This document shows, one piece after another, positions 24,726 to 33,083 of a stretch of 64,000 bases of DNA (position 1 is its first letter; each line of letters opens with the position of its first letter). The notes beneath the pieces were generated by a model. The model saw only the letters and a program-made list of their open reading frames with translations. It was not told the DNA's origin and searched no databases. The translations under genes and the position numbers were made by a program. Location: the NCBI RefSeq assembly GCF_003999995.1, contig NZ_RJAD01000004.1, positions 243,858 through 307,857 on the forward strand. Reading direction: 5' to 3'. Source of the DNA: Microbacterium sulfonylureivorans. Its GTDB lineage: Bacteria > Actinomycetota > Actinomycetes > Actinomycetales > Microbacteriaceae.

Positions 24726-24794
24726 GTCCCCACCCGCCGACCGGCCATGTCCCGACCCGCCGACCGGCCATGTCCCGACCCGCCGACCGGCCAT
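24726..24794. repeat. Three tandem 23-base direct repeats
   Basis: Three head-to-tail copies begin at 24726, 24749 and 24772. The second and third are identical and the first differs by one base. The core is CCCGCCGACCGGCCAT. The run leads directly into the longer repeat pair at 24786-25011, which starts with the same ACCGGCCATGTCCCG. Confidence 0.9.
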
Positions 24795-25011
24795 GTCCCG
24801 ATTCGTCCCGCAATCGCACTCGGATACCGGGCCGAATAGGGACACGTTGCGGACGAAACGGGACATGGGTCCGACGGCTGAACCTGTCGGCCGTGAGATT
24901 CACCGGCCATGTCCCGATTCGTCCCGCAATTGCACTCGGATACCGGGTCGAATGGGGACCACGTTGCGGACGAAACGGGACATGGGTCCGACGGCTGAAC
25001 CTGTCGGCCGT
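24786..25011. repeat. Duplicated 110-base palindromic element
   Basis: Copy A (24786-24894) and copy B (24902-25011) are nearly identical, differing by a few substitutions and a one-base indel. Each copy has long imperfect arms, CATGTCCCG-n-TTCGTCC-n-GCAA and its complement TTGCGGACGAAACGGGACATG-type strand, around a loop of about 33 bases. A second small hairpin (CCGAC...GTCGG) follows. The structure resembles REP or MITE-type elements. No coding frame through it looks real; it lies between the AI-2E transporter and the ligase gene. Confidence 0.85.
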
Positions 25012-25036
25012 CGGAAGCGCACGGCAGGATGGGTCC

Positions 25037-26083
25037 ATGCCGTACGTGATCCCCGCGCCGATGCTCGCGAAGTCCGTGCCCGCCGTGCCCGACCCCGCGA
25101 AGACGCCGGGCGGCTTGAGCTTCGAGCCGAAGTGGGACGGCTTCCGAGCCCTGGTGTCGTGGGACGGCGAGAACGTCGAGATCGGCAGCCGCGGCGCCAA
25201 GCCGCTCACGCGCTACTTCCCCGAGCTGGTCGAGGCATTCGCGCGCCTCCTCCCCGAGCCGTGCCTGATCGACGGCGAGATCGTCGTGCCGAAGGACGGG
25301 CCCGGAGGGCAGCGGCTCGACTGGGATTCCCTGACGCAGCGCATCCACCCCGCGGCATCCCGCGTGAACATGCTCGCCGAGACGACGCCCGCGATGCTCA
25401 TCGCATTCGACCTGCTCGCGCGTGGCGACCGCGACCTGCAGTCCGAGCCATTCGGGGTCAGGCGCGCGGAGCTCGTCGACCTCCTCGGAGGCGTGCCGCA
25501 TCCGGTGCACGTGACGCGCACCACCGACGACCGCGCCGTTGCGGAGCGCTGGCTCGCCGAGTTCGAGGGCGCCGGACTCGACGGGGTGATCGCGAAGCCG
25601 CTGGCGCAGCCGTACGCCCCGAACAAGCGTGCGATGTACAAGATCAAGCACGCGCGCACGGCCGACGTGGTCGCGATGGGCTACCGCATCCACAAGTCGG
25701 GGCAGGGCCTCGGCTCGCTCCTGGTCGGGCTCTACAACGACGACGGCGTCCTCTACCCCGTCGGCGGCGTCGCCGCCTGGACCAACGCGCGCCGCCTCGA
25801 GCTGATCGACGAGCTCGCCCCGCTCGTCGAGCGCGACGAAGAGGGCGCCGCCGTCAAGAGCGAGGGCGAGAAGTCGCGATTCTCGGCCCCCGACCGCGAC
25901 TCGTCCTTCGTCCACCTCCGCCCCGAGCGCGTGCTCGAGGTGCGCTACGACCAGCTCGAGGGATGGCGGTTCCGCCACACGGTGCAGTTCGAGCGATGGC
26001 GTCCGGATCGGGATGCCGCGTCCTGCACGTACGACCAGCTCGAGACCGTATCGGCCTACGACCTCGGCGACGTGCTGGACTGA
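25037..26083 (+). CDS. ATP-dependent DNA ligase, LigC/LigD-ligase type
   Basis: A 348-residue ATP-dependent DNA ligase. The adenylated lysine is K32 in FEPKWDGFR, followed by GSRGAKPLTRYFPEL (motif III region near 50), LIDGEIVVP near 85, GLDGVIAKP near 185 and YKIKHARTADVVAMGYR near 200. The OB-fold C-terminal half is present. This size and pattern fit the stand-alone LigC or the ligase part of LigD in bacterial end joining. A CAGGAT six bases before ATG 25037 could serve as a leaderless -10. It converges with the LigD-type primase gene at 26148. Confidence 0.9.
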   Translation: MPYVIPAPMLAKSVPAVPDPAKTPGGLSFEPKWDGFRALVSWDGENVEIGSRGAKPLTRYFPELVEAFARLLPEPCLIDGEIVVPKDGPGGQRLDWDSLTQRIHPAASRVNMLAETTPAMLIAFDLLARGDRDLQSEPFGVRRAELVDLLGGVPHPVHVTRTTDDRAVAERWLAEFEGAGLDGVIAKPLAQPYAPNKRAMYKIKHARTADVVAMGYRIHKSGQGLGSLLVGLYNDDGVLYPVGGVAAWTNARRLELIDELAPLVERDEEGAAVKSEGEKSRFSAPDRDSSFVHLRPERVLEVRYDQLEGWRFRHTVQFERWRPDRDAASCTYDQLETVSAYDLGDVLD

Positions 26084-26147
26084 GAGCGCGCTCCACGGTC
26101 ACCCGCGTACGCAGCAGCCGCACGGTCGAGGAGGCCGGCGCCGTCGG

Positions 26148-27194
26148 TCATCGGGCTTCGCCGTCCGCCGTCCAGTTCTCGCGATTGATGCGGCTCGGCT
26201 GCACGCGCGGCGGTTCGCCGGGCATCTTCGGGAAGTCCGGCGGAAACGGCAGCTCGCCGAGCCCGTCGTCGAGGTCGCGCTGCCACCACTCGAGCAGCGT
26301 GTCGATGCGGCCCGGCTTCGAGAGCAGGTCGGCCCAGGGGTCGCCGACGTCGGCGAGCCGCTTCGGCACGGTGCGCACCGTGAAGGCGGCCGGGTCGACG
26401 CCGTCGAGTTCGTCCCACGTCAGGGGGGTCGAAACGGTCGCGGTGGGCAGGGCGCGCGGGCTGTAGGCGCCGGCCATCGTGCGATCGCGGTTGGCCTGGT
26501 TGAAGTCGATGAAGATGCGCTCCCCGCGCTCCTCCTTCCACCAGTTCATCGTGACCTTGTCGGGCAGTCGCCGCTCGAGCTCGCGCCCGGCGGCGATGAC
26601 GGCGTGGCGCACGTCGAGGAACTCGTGCGTCGGCTCGATGGGGCAGAACACGTGGATGCCGCGATTGCCGCTCGTCTTGAGGAACGCCGTCAGTCCCGCC
26701 TCGGCCAGCACCTCGCGCAGCGCGGGCGCAACGGCCGCGGCATCCGCGAAATCGGTGCCCGGCTGCGGGTCGAGGTCGATGCGCAGCTCGACGGGGCTGT
26801 CGGTGTCGGCGGCGAGGGACGCCCACGGGTGGAACACGATCGTGTTCATCTGGACGGCCCAGACGGCGGTCGCGATCTCCGTGAGGATGAGCTGCGGATG
26901 CCTCCGCCCGCTGTTGTACGTCACGGTCTGCGCCTCGACGAACCCCGGTGCGCCCTTCGGCGGGTTCTTCGAGTAGAACCGCTCGCCGTCGACTCCATCG
27001 GGGAACCGCTCCAGCGACACCGGCCGGTCGCCGTTGGAGGCGAGGAAGGGCTCCGACACGGCGATGATGTACTCCGCCAGCTCGTGCTTGGTGATCCCGA
27101 GCTCCGGCCACAGCACCCGGTTCGGACTGGACAGTCCCACCTCGCGGTCGCCGTCCGGTCCGGGGATGGTCAACATGATGCGCTCCGACGCCAT
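26148..27194 (-). CDS. LigD-type polymerase/primase (NHEJ PolDom)
   Basis: A 348-residue archaeo-eukaryotic primase-type polymerase as found in LigD or as a stand-alone PolDom, which fills ends during non-homologous end joining. Visible are VGLSSPNRVLWPELGITK near residue 18, the metal aspartates in LRIDLDPQPG near 140, the nucleotide-binding KTSGNRGIHVFCPIE near 170, and FIDFNQANRDRTMAGAYSPR near 230. It looks leaderless: TAGGGT at 27201-27206 ends six bases before the ATG. It is convergent with the ligase gene. No Ku gene is visible in the window. Confidence 0.92.
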   Translation of the reverse strand: MASERIMLTIPGPDGDREVGLSSPNRVLWPELGITKHELAEYIIAVSEPFLASNGDRPVSLERFPDGVDGERFYSKNPPKGAPGFVEAQTVTYNSGRRHPQLILTEIATAVWAVQMNTIVFHPWASLAADTDSPVELRIDLDPQPGTDFADAAAVAPALREVLAEAGLTAFLKTSGNRGIHVFCPIEPTHEFLDVRHAVIAAGRELERRLPDKVTMNWWKEERGERIFIDFNQANRDRTMAGAYSPRALPTATVSTPLTWDELDGVDPAAFTVRTVPKRLADVGDPWADLLSKPGRIDTLLEWWQRDLDDGLGELPFPPDFPKMPGEPPRVQPSRINRENWTADGEAR

Positions 27195-27265
27195 GCCTCG
27201 ACCCTAGGCGCGGCGCGCGACATCCCGCACCCCTCTGAGGCGCGCGGCGTCACGCCGTCGCGCGG

Positions 27266-27862
27266 TCACTTCTCGACCGGGAACACCATGTGCGTCACAC
27301 GCGTGCTCGGAATCACCACGGTCGGATCTCCGAGGCGCACGACTGCCGGGTCGACGTCAGCGAAGTAGCGGTGGCCGCTCCCGAGCACCACGGGGACGAG
27401 GTCGATCGCGACCTCGTCGACCAGACCCGCGGCGAGCGCCTGCCCGGCGATCGTTCCGGCGGCGACGCCGACGTCGCCGTCTCCGGCGATCTCCTTCGCC
27501 CGGGCGATGGCGGCCCCGATCCCGTCGGTGACGAAGTGCGCGTTGCCCGTATGGGCGTGCGCCCAGTCCGTCGGCGCCTCGTGGGTGACGACGACGAAGG
27601 GCACACCCATCGGGTGCTCGCCCTTCCACCCGTCGGTGATGTCGAACAGCAGCCGGCCGACGACGAGGCATCCGACTTCCTTCACCCACCCGCGCCAGAA
27701 CTCGGCGCTCGTGGGGGTGAGGTGGAAGGGCGGGAGGTCTCCCTCGTTCCCGACCTCGACGTCGCCCGCCTCGTACCAGTCGAACAGCCGGCCGGGGTCG
27801 TTGTTCTCGTGGGCGACGAATCCGTCGAGGGATGTCGAGGCCGACGTGATGACCTTGCCCAT
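27266..27862 (-). CDS. Dihydrofolate reductase-like/RibD C-terminal domain protein
   Basis: A 198-residue protein of the RibD C-terminal/dihydrofolate-reductase-like fold, starting GKVITSASTSLDGFVAH, which is the usual N-terminus of this group. The NADPH-contact stretch FVVVTHEAP lies near residue 90 and DVGVAAGTIAGQALAAGLVDE near 130. Most such proteins have no assigned substrate. I start at ATG 27862, two bases after the SRPBCC stop, so it is the third gene of an ArsR-SRPBCC operon. Extension upstream is out of frame with that gene and looks non-coding. Confidence 0.9.
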   Translation of the reverse strand: MGKVITSASTSLDGFVAHENNDPGRLFDWYEAGDVEVGNEGDLPPFHLTPTSAEFWRGWVKEVGCLVVGRLLFDITDGWKGEHPMGVPFVVVTHEAPTDWAHAHTGNAHFVTDGIGAAIARAKEIAGDGDVGVAAGTIAGQALAAGLVDEVAIDLVPVVLGSGHRYFADVDPAVVRLGDPTVVIPSTRVTHMVFPVEK

Positions 27863-27863
27863 G

Positions 27864-28340
27864 TCAGTGTCCGAGGGCGAGCATTCGGTCGAGCTTCTCG
27901 TAGCCCTCGCGCATGCCGCGCTCCATGCCCTGGGCGACCATGCCCTCGAGCACCTCGATCGTCGGGAAGACGCTGTGGTCGACGAGGCGCGAGCGCCCAT
28001 CGGGAAGGGACTCGAAGCGGATCATGTCCATGCTGACCTCGTCGGGCCAGCCTTCGAACTCGAACGTCTGGATGATCAGCTCGTTCTCGCGGACGGTGTG
28101 GAAGACGCCGCGGAAGCCGTATTCGCCGTCGGCGTCGCGCTGCACGAACCGGTAGCCGCCTCCGGTGCGGAAATCCCAGTGGGTGATCTCGGTGCGCTCC
28201 TCGCCCGGTCCGATCCACTGCGTGAACAGCTCCGGGTCGGCGTGAGCGCGGAACAGGGCGTCGACGGGCGCGTCGAACTCGCGAGTGATGTCTGCGTACG
28301 ACGTACCCGGGACGGTGTCGACGATGAGCGGGTTGCTCAT
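27864..28340 (-). CDS. SRPBCC domain protein (AHSA1-like)
   Basis: A 158-residue SRPBCC protein. AREFDAPVDALFRAHADPE-like start is near residue 15, TQWIGPGEERTEITHWDFRTGG near 40-60, and the C-terminal helix MVAQGMERGMREGYEKLDRML near 135. Its start overlaps the ArsR stop as ATGA. The ligand is unknown. The layout copies the module at 13.8-15.4 kb. Confidence 0.9.
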   Translation of the reverse strand: MSNPLIVDTVPGTSYADITREFDAPVDALFRAHADPELFTQWIGPGEERTEITHWDFRTGGGYRFVQRDADGEYGFRGVFHTVRENELIIQTFEFEGWPDEVSMDMIRFESLPDGRSRLVDHSVFPTIEVLEGMVAQGMERGMREGYEKLDRMLALGH

Positions 28341-28720
28341 GATTCCTTCTCCTTCGTGCGGGTGTTGGGGGTTCTTCTGCGAGGGGCTTGGAGGGCTTCG
28401 GCGGTGGCGAGCACGGCATCGAGGCGGCGGTAGGCGCGTTCTGCGTCGAGCCGGTAGCGGTCGATCCATGCGGTGAGGCGCTCGAGTGCGGCCGCGTCGA
28501 GGTGGACGGGCTTGCGCTGCGCCTCCCGCGTGCGCCAGACCAGGCCTGCGTCTTCGAGCACGGTGATGTGCTTCGACACCGCCTGGAGCGAGATGGCGAA
28601 CGGCTCGGCGAGCTCGCCGAGTGTGGCGGAGCCGCGGCTCAGGCGCGCCACGATCGCGCGGCGGACCGGATCGGCCAGCGCGGCGAACGCCCGGTCGAGC
28701 ACGGCATCCTCGTCTGTCAT
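28337..28720 (-). CDS. ArsR family winged-helix regulator
   Basis: A 127-residue ArsR-type repressor with ALADPVRRAIVARLSRGSATLG near residue 15 and ISLQAVSKHITVLEDAGLV near 45. No metal-binding cysteine cluster is visible. It has an arginine-rich C-terminal tail. ATG 28720 follows AAAGGG; a TTG three bases upstream is also possible. It heads the ArsR-SRPBCC-RibD-like operon and probably binds the palindrome just upstream at 28734-28753. Confidence 0.9.
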   Translation of the reverse strand: MTDEDAVLDRAFAALADPVRRAIVARLSRGSATLGELAEPFAISLQAVSKHITVLEDAGLVWRTREAQRKPVHLDAAALERLTAWIDRYRLDAERAYRRLDAVLATAEALQAPRRRTPNTRTKEKES

Positions 28721-28733
28721 CAATCAATCCCTT

Positions 28734-28753
28734 TATCAATCACTTGATTGATA
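28734..28753. promoter_or_regulatory. Perfect palindromic operator upstream of arsR-SRPBCC
   Basis: TATCAATCACTTGATTGATA, a 20-base site with perfect eight-base arms, in an unusually AT-rich promoter. A further half-site (CAATCAATC) lies between it and the start codon at 28721-28729. The likely ligand is the ArsR protein encoded beside it. Confidence 0.75.
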
Positions 28754-28792
28754 ACAAGATAAGACGGAACGGATGCCGCGTCAAGACCTCTA

Positions 28793-29818
28793 TCAGCCGG
28801 TGGCGGGCAGCAGCGGCGCGAGGTCGGCGCGTGTGAGGCGGATCCACGGACCCGCGGGGTCGACGATGACGCCGGCCAGCCCAGAATCGCCGAGCGCCGC
28901 CGCGAGCTGCGATGCGGTGACCGGCGCGGCCTGATCGCCGCGACCCATCACCGCGACCTCGAGCGGGTGCGAGTACACCTCGAGGTAGCGGGCGCCGTCC
29001 TCGGAGCGCCCTTCGGCGATGCCGGGCCGCCCGTCGTCGAGCTTGCCGACGGCGACCCACAGGGGCGCGCGCGTGAGCGCGTCGGCCACGGCCGCCGCGG
29101 TCTCGGGCGTGCGCTCCCCCGCGAGGAGCGTCTTCACGGCGAGCTGCTCGTCGACCTTCTCGACGATCTTCTCGAGCAGGGCCTTGGGCAGCACCGCGCG
29201 CGCCGGCGCCGAGGATTGATCGATGATCAGCCCTTCATACGGGCCGGCGAGCACGTGCCGTATGACCGAAAGGACGGGCTGGCCCATCGCCGACGTGTCG
29301 ACGTCGCCGTCGGCCCGCACGCTCGCCTGCAGGGCGGACCCGCTCGAGTACGCCAGGGCGAAGCTGCGATCACCGACCTTGACCATCGCGAGCGGGAGTT
29401 CTTTGCCCTCTGCCAAGAGCGCCCGCGCGTCGCCCTTCACCCGCAGAAAGAGGTGCCCCTGCAGAGTCTGGCGTGCCACATCGAGGAGAGCCTGCGGCGC
29501 GGTGCCGTCGGCGAGCCGGGCGAGCGATTCGCGCACCAGCACGTTGTCGCGAAGGCCGGGGACGGTCTCTGCCTCGCGTGGCGCGACCTTGGTCGCCGCG
29601 CGAGCGGTGCGGCGCGGGTGCAGGTCGGGCCGGGAGGCTCCGAGCCCCCCGAAAGACGAGACCGAGATGGAGACGGATGCCGCGGCCGCCGCATCGGCGT
29701 CGAGCACCTCTTCGGGAACCGTGGCGTCGTCAGGCGCTCCGTCGAGGTCCGCGGCGGGCGCGGCATCCTCCGGCTTCGGCTCAGGGGAATCCTTCGGGCG
29801 GCGCGAGAAGAGGGCCAT
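28793..29818 (-). CDS. SseB-like protein
   Basis: A 341-residue cytoplasmic protein. Residues 1-60 are acidic, alanine- and proline-rich and probably disordered. The remainder looks like two SseB-type domains, one around GHLFLRVKGDARALLAEGKELPLAMVKVG and one around RYLEVYSHPLEVAVMGRGDQ. SseB-family domains in actinobacteria have no settled function. It seems leaderless: TAGGCT at 29825-29830 ends six bases before the ATG. It stands alone between the ArsR operator and the helicase gene. Confidence 0.72.
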   Translation of the reverse strand: MALFSRRPKDSPEPKPEDAAPAADLDGAPDDATVPEEVLDADAAAAASVSISVSSFGGLGASRPDLHPRRTARAATKVAPREAETVPGLRDNVLVRESLARLADGTAPQALLDVARQTLQGHLFLRVKGDARALLAEGKELPLAMVKVGDRSFALAYSSGSALQASVRADGDVDTSAMGQPVLSVIRHVLAGPYEGLIIDQSSAPARAVLPKALLEKIVEKVDEQLAVKTLLAGERTPETAAAVADALTRAPLWVAVGKLDDGRPGIAEGRSEDGARYLEVYSHPLEVAVMGRGDQAAPVTASQLAAALGDSGLAGVIVDPAGPWIRLTRADLAPLLPATG

Positions 29819-29910
29819 GGTCCGAGCCTAACCCGCGGTCCTCCGACGCAACCGAGACTGTCCCCAGGCCCAGCCGGCGATGGCTGCGCGGCCCGGTCTC
29901 ACGAATTCCT

Positions 29911-32370
29911 CTACAGCTTCGCGATCGGCGCGATCTTGATCAGCAGCTTCTTCGGTCCGGCGGTGTCGAAGCGCACGTGCGCGACGCGCTTCGCGCCCTC
30001 GCCGGTGACGGCATCCACTCGACCCTCACCGAAGTCGTCGTGGCGGATGCGGTCGCCCGGGGCGAGTTCGAGGTCGCCGTTGTCGCGCACCTTCGCCGGG
30101 ATCTTGTTGGCGAACCGGTCGATCGAGCCGCTCGGCTCTCGCCGTGCGAGGGGAACGAGGTCGTCGCCGTAGCGCTTGCCCGAACCGCCGTACCCGGAGC
30201 CCGACTGACGGCGGGCGTTGAGGGCCCGCGACTGCGTTCCCCCGCGGGAGTTGACGTCACCGGGCGACTGACGCCAGTTCAGCAGCTCGTTGGGAATCTC
30301 CTGCAGGAAGCGGCTCGGCATGGCCACGGTCACCTCGCCGAACTGCGCGCGGGTCATCGCGAGCGACAGGTAGAGGCGCTTGCGAGCGCGCGTGATGCCG
30401 ACGTAGAAGAGCCGCCGCTCCTCCTGCGGTCCGCCGGGCTCGCCGGCCGAGATCCGGTGCGGGATCAGGTCCTCTTCGACGCCGGTGACGAACACCGCGT
30501 CGTACTCCAGGCCCTTCGCGGTGTGGAGGGTCATGAGCGACACCGAGCCCGAGGCATCCTCCAGATCATCCGCGTCGGAGACGAGGGCGACCTCGGCCAG
30601 GAAGTCGATGACCGTCCCCTCGGGGTTGTTGCGCGCGAACTCCCGCGCGACGGCGACGAGCTCGTCGAGGTTCTCGATGCGCGCCTCGTCTTGAGCGTCC
30701 TTGCTCGCGCGCAGCGCGTCGTAGTACCCGCTCCGGTTCAGCAGCAGCTGCAGCCCTTCGGCCACCGCGGTGGGAGGCGCAAGTTCGCCCGTGGCGGGCA
30801 GCATGAGAGCGGATGCCTCGGCCAGCACCGTGTCGAGATGCGCGATGGCCGCCTGGATCTTGGGGCCGACCCCAAGTGCCGAGGAGTTCGCAAGCGCGTC
30901 ACGGAAGGTGATCTGCTCGTCCTGCGCGTAGCGCGAGATGGCCTCGATCGTGACGTCGCCGATGCCGCGCCGCGGCCGGTTGATGATGCGGCGCATCGCC
31001 ATCTCGTCGGCGGGATTCGACACCGCGACGAGGTAGGCCAGGGCGTCCTTGATCTCGGCGCGCTCGTAGAACTTCGTGCCGCCCATGATCTTGTAGGGCA
31101 CGGCCGAGCGGATGAAGATCTCTTCCAGCGCACGGGACTGCGAGTTGGTGCGGTAGAAGACCGCCATCTGCGAGTAGTCGATGCCCGCCTTGCGGAGCAC
31201 CTCGACCTCGTCGGCGACGAACTGGGCCTCGTCGTGCTGCGAGTAGCCGGTGAACCCGACGATCTGCTCGCCCGCGCCGACATCGGTCCACAGCTTCTTG
31301 TCTTTGCGATCGAAGTTATTGCTGATGACCGCGTTCGCGGCCGAGAGGATGTTCTGCGTCGAGCGGTAGTTCTGCTCGAGCAGCACGACCTTTGCGCCTG
31401 GATAGTCGCGCTCGAACTCGCTGATGTTGCGGATGTCGGCGCCGCGGAACGCATAGATCGACTGGTCGGAGTCGCCGACCACGGTGAGCGACGCGCCCGC
31501 CTTGTCGGGATCGTCGGCCGGGTCGGCGTCGAAGATCATCATTCCGCCAGACGACGCGATAGGCCCGGCATCCGATCCGATCGGGCGCGTCAGCTCGTGG
31601 ATCAGCGCGTACTGCGCGTGGTTGGTGTCTTGATACTCGTCGACGAGGATGTGCCGGAATCGGCGCCGGTACACGTCGGCCACGTGCGGGAACGCACGGA
31701 ACAGGAACACGGTCTGGCCGATGAGGTCGTCGAAGTCGAAGGCGTTGGCCCGCTGGAGTTCTCGCTGGTACGCGGCGAACAGCTCGACGAAGACGCGCTC
31801 GGCGGGATCGCTCATGTTGGCCGACCGCGCGTAGGACTCGGCATCCGACAGCTCGTTCTTGAGCTTCGAGATGCGGCTCTGGGTTGCCGCAGGCGTCAGG
31901 CCGTACGCGTCGGCCTCGTGCTCCTTCACCAGGCGCTTGATGAGCGCACGCGAGTCGCCGGAGTCGTAGATCGTGAACGCCTTCGTGAAGCCGAACTGCT
32001 CGGCCTCGCGGCGGAGGATGCGCACGCACGCGGAGTGGAACGTCGAGATCCACATGCCCCGCGCGGTGTCGCCGACGAGCTGCTCGACGCGCTCGCGCAT
32101 CTCGCCCGCGGCTTTGTTCGTGAAGGTGATGGCGAGGATCTGGCTCGGCCACGCCTCGCGGGTGCGCAGCAGGCTCGCGATGCGTCGGGTCAGCACGCTC
32201 GTCTTGCCCGAACCGGCGCCGGCCACGATGAGGAGCGCCTGGCCGCGGTAGGTGACGGCGTCGCGCTGCGGTGCGTTGAGACCGGCGAGGAGGTCGTCGT
32301 CGGGGCGCGCGTCGCCGGGCTGAGGACCGCGATCTCCGCCGACGATGAGAGGAATGGAGGCGTCGGTCAT
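29911..32370 (-). CDS. pcrA: UvrD/PcrA superfamily 1A DNA helicase
   Basis: An 819-residue 3'-5' DNA helicase for repair and replication-fork maintenance. Walker A is AGAGSGKTSVL near residue 50, the Walker B/DExx motif is VDEYQDTNHAQY near 245, SDQSIYAFRGAD near 300, and motif VI VGITRARKRLYL near 665. The C-terminus ends in the Tudor-like PcrA tail around GDRIRHDDFGEGRVDAV. Length is normal. TAGACT lies nine bases upstream of the ATG, so the leader is nearly absent. The long frame on the opposite strand is a shadow. Confidence 0.96.
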   Translation of the reverse strand: MTDASIPLIVGGDRGPQPGDARPDDDLLAGLNAPQRDAVTYRGQALLIVAGAGSGKTSVLTRRIASLLRTREAWPSQILAITFTNKAAGEMRERVEQLVGDTARGMWISTFHSACVRILRREAEQFGFTKAFTIYDSGDSRALIKRLVKEHEADAYGLTPAATQSRISKLKNELSDAESYARSANMSDPAERVFVELFAAYQRELQRANAFDFDDLIGQTVFLFRAFPHVADVYRRRFRHILVDEYQDTNHAQYALIHELTRPIGSDAGPIASSGGMMIFDADPADDPDKAGASLTVVGDSDQSIYAFRGADIRNISEFERDYPGAKVVLLEQNYRSTQNILSAANAVISNNFDRKDKKLWTDVGAGEQIVGFTGYSQHDEAQFVADEVEVLRKAGIDYSQMAVFYRTNSQSRALEEIFIRSAVPYKIMGGTKFYERAEIKDALAYLVAVSNPADEMAMRRIINRPRRGIGDVTIEAISRYAQDEQITFRDALANSSALGVGPKIQAAIAHLDTVLAEASALMLPATGELAPPTAVAEGLQLLLNRSGYYDALRASKDAQDEARIENLDELVAVAREFARNNPEGTVIDFLAEVALVSDADDLEDASGSVSLMTLHTAKGLEYDAVFVTGVEEDLIPHRISAGEPGGPQEERRLFYVGITRARKRLYLSLAMTRAQFGEVTVAMPSRFLQEIPNELLNWRQSPGDVNSRGGTQSRALNARRQSGSGYGGSGKRYGDDLVPLARREPSGSIDRFANKIPAKVRDNGDLELAPGDRIRHDDFGEGRVDAVTGEGAKRVAHVRFDTAGPKKLLIKIAPIAKL

Positions 32371-32408
32371 GTCCCGACAAGTCTAGGCGCGAGCGGTGAC
32401 ACCCGCGT

Positions 32409-33083
32409 CTAGAGCAGTCGCCGCTCCGACGCCCACGCTGTGAGCTCGTATCGCGACGAGAGCTGCAGCTTGCGCAGCACCGCGGAGACGTGCGTCTCGA
32501 CGGTCTTCGTCGAGATGAACAGCTCGGCCGCGACCTCCTTGTAGGCGTACCCGCGCGCGATCAGCCGCATGACCTCCTGCTCGCGAGCCGAGAGCCTGTC
32601 GAGCTCGTCGCTGCGGGTGGCGGTCTCGCCCGCGACCGCTCCGAACGCGTCGAGCACGAAACCCGCGAGGCGCGGCGAGAAGACGGCATCGCCGTCGGCG
32701 ACGGCGTGCACCGCCCGGCTGACCTCGGCTCCCGACGACCCCTTCGTGATGTAGCCGCGCGCCCCGGCGCGGATGACCCGCACGACGTCCTCCGCCGCAT
32801 CCGACACGCTCAGCGCCAGGAAACGGGCCTGCGGCGCGAGAGCTCCCGCACGACGCAGAACCGCCTCGCCGCCGCTCGCATCGGGGATGCCCGCCTCAGC
32901 TGCACCCGGAAGATGGACGTCGAGCAGCACGACATCGGGCTTGAGCTCGGCGATCGCCGAGACGGCGGAGGCGACATCCGCTGCCTCGCCCACCACGTCG
33001 AGCGAGGCGTCGAGGTCGGCGCGCAGTCCGGATCGGAAGATGGAGTGGTCGTCGACGAGGACGACCCGCAACGTCTCACCCAC
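32409..33083 (-). CDS. LuxR-type (NarL family) response regulator
   Basis: A 224-residue response regulator. The receiver domain covers about residues 1-130 with VVLVDDHSIFRSGL at the start, the phosphoacceptor aspartate in DVVLLDVHLPG near 55, and KGSSGAEV near 115. A LuxR-type helix-turn-helix follows at about 155-215 (LSAREQEVMRLIARGYAYKEVAAELFIS). It overlaps its histidine kinase by eight bases. The pair likely reports on the cell envelope, as the kinase has a PspC domain. Confidence 0.94.
   Translation of the reverse strand: MGETLRVVLVDDHSIFRSGLRADLDASLDVVGEAADVASAVSAIAELKPDVVLLDVHLPGAAEAGIPDASGGEAVLRRAGALAPQARFLALSVSDAAEDVVRVIRAGARGYITKGSSGAEVSRAVHAVADGDAVFSPRLAGFVLDAFGAVAGETATRSDELDRLSAREQEVMRLIARGYAYKEVAAELFISTKTVETHVSAVLRKLQLSSRYELTAWASERRLL

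Noticed and set aside
24726..25011. CRISPR array suggested by regular repeats
   Set aside because: The 23-base copies are directly adjacent without spacers, the longer units are palindromic duplicates, and no cas gene is present.
29473..32412. A 979-codon open frame antisense to the helicase gene
   Set aside because: It is the GC-driven mirror of pcrA, rich in Arg, Asp and Val without any family pattern; the helicase has all motifs on the minus strand.
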